Below are positions 1 through 5,831 of a stretch of DNA of 8,823 bases, piece after piece. Below the pieces are notes generated by a model. That model did no database searches, was not told the DNA's origin, and saw nothing but the letters and a program-made list of their open reading frames with translations. The number at the start of each line of letters is the position of its first letter. Within the stretch, counting starts at the first letter, position 1. The translations under genes and the position numbers were made by a program. The DNA is taken from positions 1-8,823 of the forward strand of contig CAJXUO010000031.1 of the NCBI GenBank assembly GCA_913061425.1, given 5' to 3'. Source of the DNA: an uncultured Lutibacter sp. (GTDB lineage Bacteria > Bacteroidota > Bacteroidia > Flavobacteriales > Flavobacteriaceae).

Positions 1-28
1 GGCAGCGTCAGATGTGTATAAGAGACAG
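1..28 (+). other. Nextera (Tn5) library adapter, not genomic
   Basis: These bases match the 3' part of the Illumina Nextera i5-side adapter. The 19-base Tn5 mosaic end AGATGTGTATAAGAGACAG occupies 10-28, preceded by GGCAGCGTC from the transposase read-1 oligo. The same adapter occurs inverted at the other end of the window, so it is synthetic read-through that was not trimmed before assembly. Genomic sequence begins at about 29. It should not be annotated as a transposon end. Confidence 0.98.
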
Positions 29-176
29 ATAATAGGAAGGTAATTTAGCATGTTTTTTATTTTTTAGGTTAATAAGAGTTTCTTGTAAAGATACTGAAAA
101 ATAAGGTCGCTTTCTAAGGTATAAAAAGAACAACAGCACCCTTTACTTATAATATAAGACGCAAAAACTTAAAAAT
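29..176. other. Non-coding stretch, possible edge of an unseen gene
   Basis: No convincing open frame lies here: all three plus frames stop within about 20 bases of the adapter junction. On the minus strand an ATG at 51-49 stays open to the contig edge (about seven codons, MLNYLPI). It is preceded by an A-rich leader and, at 93-86, by TATCTTTA, one base from the Bacteroidota -7 word TAnnTTTG. This could be the start of a further minus-strand gene, but the fragment is too short to support a CDS call. Otherwise I see nothing here. Confidence 0.3.
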
Positions 177-268
177 GTTACATAAAAAACACTTTATAAT
201 TATTTCTTTTTAGAGGTGAAGTGGGCTTCACTTAATTTAGGTTTCAATTATAAAGTGTTTTTTGTAAC
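177..268. terminator. Large nested inverted repeat, probable bidirectional terminator after gltX
   Basis: An 18-base arm AAAAAACACTTTATAATT at 184-201 is perfectly complementary to AATTATAAAGTGTTTTTT at 246-263. Beyond a two-base bulge (182-183) the pairing extends by GTTAC (177-181) with GTAAC (264-268). The 44-base loop holds a second hairpin: GTGAAG at 216-221 pairs with CTTCAC at 226-231 across a TGGG loop, lengthened by a G-U and an A-U pair to 214-233. The outer stem has an A-run on one side and a T-run on the other, so it looks like an intrinsic terminator in either direction. It lies 19 bases past the gltX stop. The inner GC-richer hairpin is unusual for a plain terminator, and a small mobile palindromic element is an alternative reading. 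Confidence 0.75.
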
Positions 269-287
269 TGTATCCGATAAAATGTGT

Positions 288-1841
288 TTATAACGTTTCT
301 ATAGCGTTTTTTATTCTAGCAATTGTTTCTTCTTTTCCTATGATTTCTGCAATGTCAAATAAATGTGGTCCACTCATAGTGCCAACAAGCGCTAATCTAA
401 AAGGAGGCATCACTTTTCCAAAACCTAATTCGTTTTTAGTCAGCCACTCTTTTACAGTTGTTTCTATAGTTGATGAACTGAAGTCATCAATGTTAAAAAG
501 TATAGTAATTAAATCTTTCATGATTTGTGGGGTCGACTCTTTCCATTGCTTTTTTGACGCTTTCGCATCGTATTCTGAAGGGCGAATAAAGAAAAAGTTA
601 CTTAATAACCAAAAATCTGAGACAAAAGCCGCTCTTTCTTTAATTAGGCTTATTATCTTAATAACCATTTTTTTATCTTCATTTACGAAGTCAAAAGTTC
701 TATAAGTTGCATTTTCAGAAGGTAAAATTTGGTGCAGCTCTTCTATATACAAATCGGCTATTTCTTCATTCGATTTAGTTTGTAAATAGTGTTGATTGAA
801 CCATTTCGTTTTATCAGGATCAAAGCGCGCACCAGATTTATTAACCCTATCTAAATCAAATGATTGTACTAAATCTTCTAATGAAAATAGCTCTTGTTCA
901 GTTCCAGGATTCCATCCTAAAAAGGCTAAAAAATTTAATACAGTTTCAGGAAAATATCCATCTTCTTTATAGCCTCTAGAAACTTCTTCTGTCGCTTCAT
1001 TTGTATATGCTAATGGAAATACTGGAAAACCTAATTTATCACCATCTCGTTTGCTTAATTTTCCCTTTCCTGTTGGTTTTAAAATTAAAGGTAAATGAGC
1101 AAATTCTGGAGAATTCCATCCAAACGCCCTATATAAAAGTATGTGCAATGCTATTGATGGCAACCATTCTTCTCCACGAATAACATGAGAAATTTCCATT
1201 AAATGATCATCTACAATATTTGCTAAATGATAGGTTGGCATTCCATCAGATTTAAATAAAATTTTATCATCTAGAACATTCGTATCTATTTTTATTTCAC
1301 CTCTTATAATATCATTCATGATTAGAATTTCATCCTGAGGAGATTTAAAACGCACAACGTATTTTTCACCATTTTCTATTCGTTTTTGAACAGCATCGGT
1401 AGACAAAACTAACGAGTTTACCAAGCGTCCTTTTTCACGATTATGCCAATTATAAACAAAGGTTTTACCCTCTTCTTCGTGTCCTTTTCGTTCACGGTCT
1501 AAGTCTTCTGCGGTATCAAAAGCGTAATATGCATTTCCAGAGTCTACTAATACTTGAATGTGTTTTCGATATATTTCTTTACGTTCCGATTGTCTATAAG
1601 GCCCAAATTTTTCATTAATTCCCACAGTTTCATCAGGAGAAATCCCTAACCAATCAAGCGAATCAATAATATATTGTTCGGCATTTGAAATATAGCGATT
1701 TTGGTCAGTATCTTCAATACGGAGCACAAACGTTCCATTGTGTTTTTTGGCAAATAAATAGTTAAATAAAGCAGTTCTTACACCGCCAATATGTAAAGGT
1801 CCTGTTGGACTAGGAGCAAATCTTACGCGTACTTGAGTCAT
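288..1841 (-). CDS. gltX: Glutamyl-tRNA synthetase (GluRS)
   Basis: Cytoplasmic class I aminoacyl-tRNA synthetase that charges tRNA-Glu with glutamate using ATP. The 517-residue product has the normal bacterial length. It opens with RFAPSPTGPLHIGG, whose HIGH-type signature is H17-G20, and carries the second ATP-binding signature KLSKR at 261-265. The catalytic Rossmann fold fills roughly 1-320, and the helical anticodon-binding half follows (about 330-517). The ATG at 1841 is right because the conserved region begins within four residues of it. No cysteine is present, so the zinc-binding Cys residues of the E. coli enzyme are absent; the corresponding stretch reads AYYAFDT at 104-110. It is transcribed away from the DUF4175 gene, from a promoter word at 1872-1865, and is followed by the inverted repeat at 177-268. 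Identification is firm. A non-discriminating Glu/Gln specificity cannot be excluded from sequence alone. Confidence 0.97.
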   Translation of the reverse strand: MTQVRVRFAPSPTGPLHIGGVRTALFNYLFAKKHNGTFVLRIEDTDQNRYISNAEQYIIDSLDWLGISPDETVGINEKFGPYRQSERKEIYRKHIQVLVDSGNAYYAFDTAEDLDRERKGHEEEGKTFVYNWHNREKGRLVNSLVLSTDAVQKRIENGEKYVVRFKSPQDEILIMNDIIRGEIKIDTNVLDDKILFKSDGMPTYHLANIVDDHLMEISHVIRGEEWLPSIALHILLYRAFGWNSPEFAHLPLILKPTGKGKLSKRDGDKLGFPVFPLAYTNEATEEVSRGYKEDGYFPETVLNFLAFLGWNPGTEQELFSLEDLVQSFDLDRVNKSGARFDPDKTKWFNQHYLQTKSNEEIADLYIEELHQILPSENATYRTFDFVNEDKKMVIKIISLIKERAAFVSDFWLLSNFFFIRPSEYDAKASKKQWKESTPQIMKDLITILFNIDDFSSSTIETTVKEWLTKNELGFGKVMPPFRLALVGTMSGPHLFDIAEIIGKEETIARIKNAIETL

Positions 1842-1864
1842 GTTGTTTTGTTAAATATAAAGTG

Positions 1865-1872
1865 CAAAGATA
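1865..1872 (-). promoter_or_regulatory. gltX promoter, -7 element
   Basis: Read on the minus strand this is TATCTTTG, an exact match to the Bacteroidota primary-sigma -7 word TAnnTTTG. It sits 23 bases upstream of the gltX ATG, implying a leader of roughly 15-20 bases. No clear TTG -33 element lies 17-23 bases further upstream, where the sequence is A/T-only. The leader before ATG is A-rich (AACAAAACAAC) with no Shine-Dalgarno, as is common in this phylum. I found no comparable word on the plus strand of this 71-base divergent gap for the opposite gene. Confidence 0.75.
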
Positions 1873-1912
1873 CTATTACCTTGTAAAAATTGTATTTTTA
1901 TCAGTTAAATAA

Positions 1913-4900
1913 ATGAGTAATTTCCAAAACATACAATCTAAACTAGAAGAGTTTGTAAAAAAGTACTATACAAACGAACTTATTAAAGGGGTCATTCTCT
2001 TTAGTTCTTTTGGGTTGTTGTATTTTATTTTTACCTTATTGCTAGAGCATTTTTTATGGTTACAACCAACTTCAAGAACACTTCTTTTTTGGGTATTTGT
2101 TTTAGTAGAACTGTTATTATTGGTAAAATATATTATTGTTCCAATTACAAAACTATTAGGGCTTAAAAAGGGAATATCTTTAGAAGAAGCCTCAATAATA
2201 ATAGGAAACCACTTTAAAGAAGTTGATGATAAACTGTTGAATATATTACAACTACATAATACTTCATCACAATCAGAATTACTAGTTGCAAGTATAGATC
2301 AAAAATCAACAGGATTGCAACCGATACCGTTTAAAGGAGCCATTGATTTTACCTCTAACAAAAAATATCTAAAATACCTCGCTATTCCAATTGTTATTTG
2401 GTTGGTTACTTTTATTTCAGGAAACACATCAGTTTTTTCTGACTCATATGATAGAGTTCTACATCATCAAGTTGCATATGAGCCGCCAGCACCTTTTTCT
2501 TTTCATGTGTTGAATGATAATTTAGATGTTATTGAGGGGCAGTCTTTAAAATTGAATATTGAAACACGAGGTAAAATTATTCCAGAAGATGTTCAGGTCC
2601 ATTTTTTAAATCAAAATTATTATTTGCAAAGCAATGGTTTAGGCTCTTTTGAATATACTTTTTCTGCGATTCAACAACCTATTCAATTTTATTTTGAATC
2701 TAACGATATTCAATCTAAAAATTACACGGTTCATTTAATTGCTGCGCCTTTAATAAAAAACGTAGCACTTCGTTTAGAGTATCCGAACTACACAAGAAAA
2801 AGAGATGAAGTAATTAAAAATACTGGAAATGCTGTGATTCCTTCAGGAACTAAAGTTACCTGGAACTTAGCAACTCAAAATACAACTCAAATCTCATTTA
2901 TTAGCTCTAAAAAAGAACAGTTTGAATTAGCATCTTCAAATGAATTTCAGTTTAAGAAAACCGTTTTAAATAATTTAAACTATCAAATTACAACTTCAAA
3001 TGAAAAATTGAAAGAGTATGAATCTTTGAATTATACCATTCAAGTTGTAAAAGATGAATACCCAAAAATTGCAATTAAAACAGACTTAGACTCTGTTTTT
3101 AGAGGTCCAATACAGTTTGCGGGACAATTGAGTGATGACTATGGCTTAAAGGACTTAAATATTGTTTATTACGATATTCATAACAAGGCGTCACTTCTTA
3201 AGTATCCTTTAAAAGTTAACAATTCTACTTTTGAAGAATTCTATTATTTATTTCCAGAGGGAATTGATTTAATGGAGGGTGTAGAATATGAACTATATTT
3301 TGAAGTGTTCGATAATGACGCTATTTCTGGTGCTAAAAGAACTAAGAGCCCTGTTTTTAAATATTATAAGAAAACAGATAAAGAACTTCAAGATCAATTA
3401 TTAAAAGAGCAACAAAACTCAATTGCTGAATTAAAAAAATTAGTAGACAAGTCAAAAGAGGTAAAAGAAGAATTTCAGAATATGCAAAAGAATATGCAGA
3501 ATAAATCTGAAATGAATTGGAGTGATCAAAATAAATTAGAAACGTTTATGAAGCGTCATCAAGAATATAAAAAAATGATGCAACGTCAAACTGAACAAAT
3601 TCAACAAAATTTAGAAGAGCAACCCGCCTCTAAAAACAAATCTCTTGAAGCGCGTAAAAAAGAAATACAACAAAGGTTAAAGGAGGCTAAAGACATTTCT
3701 AAACAAGAAAAACTATTAGAACAATTAAAAAAACTTGCAGAGAAACTAGATAAAGAGAATCTAACAGATAAACTTAAAAAGTTAACTGAAGAGAACACAC
3801 AAAATGAACGCAGTTTAGAGCGTATTTTAGAGTTAACAAAGCGTTTTTATGTTGAACAGAAAATGAATCAAATTAAAGAAAAATTGGATGTTTTGGCTAA
3901 AAAACAACAAGAATTGGCTAAAATTGATGAAAATACGTCAAAAAAACAGAAAAAGTTAAATGACGAGTTTAAGGAAATTAAGAAAGAGATTGATGAATTA
4001 AATAAAGACAATAAGTCCCTTCAAAAACCAATGGATATTCCAGAAACTAAAAAAGAAGAGGATGGCGTCAAAGAAGATCAAGAAAAAGCAACTGAAAGCC
4101 TTCAAGAGGTAGAAAAACAAGACGCCGAAAAAACGTATGATGAAAAAAAGGAAGATCCTCAAGAGAATGCTTCTGAAAAACAAAAGAAAAAGACCGCACG
4201 TAAAAAACAAAAATCTGCTGCACAGAAAATGAAAAAAATGAGTGGTAAAATGGAAGACTCTATGATTTCCATGGAAGGTGAAAGTATGGGGGAAGACATA
4301 GCGTCTTTACGCGCTATTTTAGAAAATTTATTAGCGTTTTCTTTTCGACAAGAAGATGTATTGAACCATTTTTCTAAAATCGATAATTCACATCCTGAAT
4401 TTGCAAACTATTTAAAACAGCAACATGTATTGAAAGAATATTTCGAGCATATAGACGATAGTTTGTATACGCTTTCCATGCGTCAGCCTAAAATTAGTTC
4501 ATCTATCTATAAAGACCTCTCTAACGTTCATTATTTTTTAGACGAATCTCTTTCTCATTTTGCTGATAATCAATTTAATACAGGTCTTTCTGACCAACAA
4601 TTTGTAATGACTTCTACAAATAACTTAGCATACTTATTAAGTAATATTTTAAACAATATGCAGAATGCTCAACCCTCTTTTGGAGAAGGTAAAGGAAGGG
4701 GTAAATCGTTTAGTTTGCCAGATATTATTCAGAAGCAAGGAGAAATGATAAAGAAGATGCAGCAAGGCATGAAACTAGGACAAGAGAAGGGTGATAAGCC
4801 TGGAGATAAAGGTGAAGAGGGAAAACAATCAGGTCAAGGTCAGGGCGGTCAAATGAGTGATGAAATCTATGAGATTTATAAGGAGCAATCTAGGTTGCGC

Positions 4901-5272
4901 AAACTATTAGAAGATTCTTTAGGAGATAAGAGTGGGAATAATGGGTCTATTCAAAATTCATTAGACAAGATGGAGCAACTAGAACAAGAATTATTGAATA
5001 AAGGCTTTAGTAATGAAGTTATTCAACAAATGATGGATTTGAAACGGGAATTATTAAAATTAGAAAAGGCAGCACAAGAACAAGGTCAAGATGAAAAACG
5101 CGAATCTAATTCTAATCAGCAACTTTTCGAAAAAAGAAATATCAAAGAGTTGGTTAGAAAAAAATTGTGGTTCAATCAAAACGAGATTTTAAACAGACAA
5201 TCATTACCTTTGCAATCTATTTATAAAAAGAAAGTACAAGAATATTTTAAGCAAAATGATAGTATTCAATAA
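1913..5272 (+). CDS. DUF4175 family large membrane-anchored coiled-coil protein
   Basis: A 1119-residue protein whose architecture and gene context fit the DUF4175 family; its molecular role is unknown. Three hydrophobic segments lie at about 24-46, 56-79 and 153-170. With a lysine-rich N terminus and a basic loop (80-86), the likely topology puts residues after 170 in the periplasm. Residues about 190-380 are beta-rich, and 380-485 form a further beta-rich domain with the motif SDDYGL (407-411 region). A very long K/E/Q-rich coiled coil spans about 488-770, followed by a helical block (795-920) and a Gly/Gln/Lys-rich low-complexity stretch (922-980). A second helical C-terminal region completes it. 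The whole chain has no cysteine. The ATG at 1913 directly precedes the amphipathic N terminus. The 3' end overlaps ybeY by 17 bases, suggesting one transcript and translational coupling. Such proteins are sometimes labelled ATPases, but I see no Walker motif. Confidence 0.85.
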   Translation: MSNFQNIQSKLEEFVKKYYTNELIKGVILFSSFGLLYFIFTLLLEHFLWLQPTSRTLLFWVFVLVELLLLVKYIIVPITKLLGLKKGISLEEASIIIGNHFKEVDDKLLNILQLHNTSSQSELLVASIDQKSTGLQPIPFKGAIDFTSNKKYLKYLAIPIVIWLVTFISGNTSVFSDSYDRVLHHQVAYEPPAPFSFHVLNDNLDVIEGQSLKLNIETRGKIIPEDVQVHFLNQNYYLQSNGLGSFEYTFSAIQQPIQFYFESNDIQSKNYTVHLIAAPLIKNVALRLEYPNYTRKRDEVIKNTGNAVIPSGTKVTWNLATQNTTQISFISSKKEQFELASSNEFQFKKTVLNNLNYQITTSNEKLKEYESLNYTIQVVKDEYPKIAIKTDLDSVFRGPIQFAGQLSDDYGLKDLNIVYYDIHNKASLLKYPLKVNNSTFEEFYYLFPEGIDLMEGVEYELYFEVFDNDAISGAKRTKSPVFKYYKKTDKELQDQLLKEQQNSIAELKKLVDKSKEVKEEFQNMQKNMQNKSEMNWSDQNKLETFMKRHQEYKKMMQRQTEQIQQNLEEQPASKNKSLEARKKEIQQRLKEAKDISKQEKLLEQLKKLAEKLDKENLTDKLKKLTEENTQNERSLERILELTKRFYVEQKMNQIKEKLDVLAKKQQELAKIDENTSKKQKKLNDEFKEIKKEIDELNKDNKSLQKPMDIPETKKEEDGVKEDQEKATESLQEVEKQDAEKTYDEKKEDPQENASEKQKKKTARKKQKSAAQKMKKMSGKMEDSMISMEGESMGEDIASLRAILENLLAFSFRQEDVLNHFSKIDNSHPEFANYLKQQHVLKEYFEHIDDSLYTLSMRQPKISSSIYKDLSNVHYFLDESLSHFADNQFNTGLSDQQFVMTSTNNLAYLLSNILNNMQNAQPSFGEGKGRGKSFSLPDIIQKQGEMIKKMQQGMKLGQEKGDKPGDKGEEGKQSGQGQGGQMSDEIYEIYKEQSRLRKLLEDSLGDKSGNNGSIQNSLDKMEQLEQELLNKGFSNEVIQQMMDLKRELLKLEKAAQEQGQDEKRESNSNQQLFEKRNIKELVRKKLWFNQNEILNRQSLPLQSIYKKKVQEYFKQNDSIQ

Positions 5273-5669
5273 CGTAACTGATTTTACTTTAGAAAACCAG
5301 AATGAAGTTTCTGAATGGATTTCTAACACAATTCTCCATGAAAATTTCAAGGAAGGAGAACTTAATTATATTTTTTGTTCTGATGAATACTTGCTGGATA
5401 AGAACGTTAAATTCTTGAATCACAATACTTTAACGGATATTATTAGTTTTGATTATACGATGGGAAAATTAATATCTGGAGATATTTTTATTTCTATCGA
5501 GAGAGTATTAGAAAACTCCCAAACCTTCAGCGTTTCTTTTGTAGACGAATTACATAGAGTTATGATCCACGGTATTCTTCATTATTGTGGTTATAAAGAC
5601 AGTTCTCCAGAACAGAAAGAAGAGATGCGCACTAAAGAAAATTTTTATTTAGCAGCACTCAAGTTGTAG
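5256..5669 (+). CDS. ybeY: Endoribonuclease YbeY, 16S rRNA maturation factor
   Basis: A 137-residue UPF0054-family metalloprotein, slightly shorter than E. coli YbeY. It acts in the cytoplasm in 16S rRNA 3'-end maturation and ribosome quality control. The family metal motif is at 105-115, HGILHYCGYKD, with His105 and His109. The position of the third histidine of the E. coli enzyme is Asp115. The segment LNHNTLTDIISFDY (54-67) matches the family's central strand region, but the conserved arginine of E. coli (R59) aligns with Leu54. To my recollection both changes are common in Bacteroidota YbeY, so the gene is probably functional. The start at 5256 lies inside the end of the DUF4175 gene, in another frame, with no intergenic space for its own promoter, so expression is probably coupled. 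The stop is followed after one base by a palindrome at 5671-5684. Confidence 0.93.
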   Translation: MIVFNNVTDFTLENQNEVSEWISNTILHENFKEGELNYIFCSDEYLLDKNVKFLNHNTLTDIISFDYTMGKLISGDIFISIERVLENSQTFSVSFVDELHRVMIHGILHYCGYKDSSPEQKEEMRTKENFYLAALKL

Positions 5670-5670
5670 C

Positions 5671-5684
5671 GTTCCACGTGGAAC
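5671..5684. promoter_or_regulatory. parS-like 14-base palindrome, copy 1
   Basis: GTTCCACGTGGAAC is a perfect palindrome two bases after the ybeY stop codon. It differs from the core of the general bacterial parS site (GTTTCACGTGAAAC) only by one symmetric pair of changes, and each half resembles the left half of the B. subtilis parS. With no loop and no T-run it is not a terminator. ParB binding is inferred. A palindromic operator for another dimeric regulator is the alternative. Confidence 0.65.
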
Positions 5685-5710
5685 ATCGTAAATTCACGCA
5701 GGAACATCTT

Positions 5711-5773
5711 TTGGCTTTAGAGCAATTAACAGTGTGTGAGTTCCATCACGATTTTTTATTGGCTTTAAAAGCA
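5711..5773 (+). repeat. Short imperfect direct repeat in the ybeY-mnmG gap
   Basis: TTGGCTTTAGAGCA at 5711-5724 recurs as TTGGCTTTAAAAGCA at 5759-5773, 48 bases on, differing by one substitution and one inserted A. The second copy supplies the TTG of the probable mnmG -33 element; the first has no -7 word behind it. Between and before them lie isolated halves of the palindrome (GGAACA at 5701, GTTCCA at 5740). The repeat may be a local duplication or a regulator site; it may also be chance in A/T-rich sequence. Confidence 0.4.
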
Positions 5774-5791
5774 TATTATTCAGTATCTTTG
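5759..5791 (+). promoter_or_regulatory. mnmG promoter (-33 and -7 elements)
   Basis: TATCTTTG at 5784-5791 matches the Bacteroidota -7 consensus TAnnTTTG exactly. A TTG at 5759-5761 lies 22 bases upstream, within the 17-23 base spacing accepted for the -33 element in flavobacteria. Transcription should start near 5797, giving a leader of about 35 bases before the mnmG ATG. The leader contains the parS-like copy 2 at 5812-5825 and no Shine-Dalgarno. mnmG can thus be expressed independently of ybeY. Confidence 0.8.
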
Positions 5792-5811
5792 CATCAAATC
5801 TTAAAACCTAA

Positions 5812-5825
5812 GTTCCACATGGAAC
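5812..5825. promoter_or_regulatory. parS-like palindrome, copy 2 (one mismatch)
   Basis: GTTCCACATGGAAC differs from copies 1 and 3 by a single central G-to-A change, which breaks perfect symmetry. It ends six bases before the mnmG ATG and lies downstream of the predicted transcription start. A bound protein here could act as a roadblock to transcription or cover the ribosome-binding region DNA. Its closeness to the start codon is the notable point; the role is inferred. Confidence 0.55.
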
Positions 5826-5831
5826 ATTGCC

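Noticed and set aside
340..705. Plus-strand open frame of 121 codons inside gltX
   Set aside because: It is fully antisense to the well-conserved GluRS C-terminal half and has no recognisable protein features.
3601..4210. Minus-strand open frames (3601-3798 and 3998-4210) giving Phe/Ser-rich peptides
   Set aside because: They are reverse-strand shadows of the Lys/Glu-rich coiled-coil codons of the DUF4175 gene.
5671..5684. Palindrome copies as intrinsic terminators after ybeY and mnmG
   Set aside because: A 14-base palindrome with no loop space and no following T-run does not fit an intrinsic terminator.
5671..5831. Chromosome replication origin next to mnmG
   Set aside because: By eye I saw no cluster of DnaA boxes (TTATNCACA), no dnaA, rsmG, parA or parB, and no long A/T unwinding tract; only the parS-like sites point that way.
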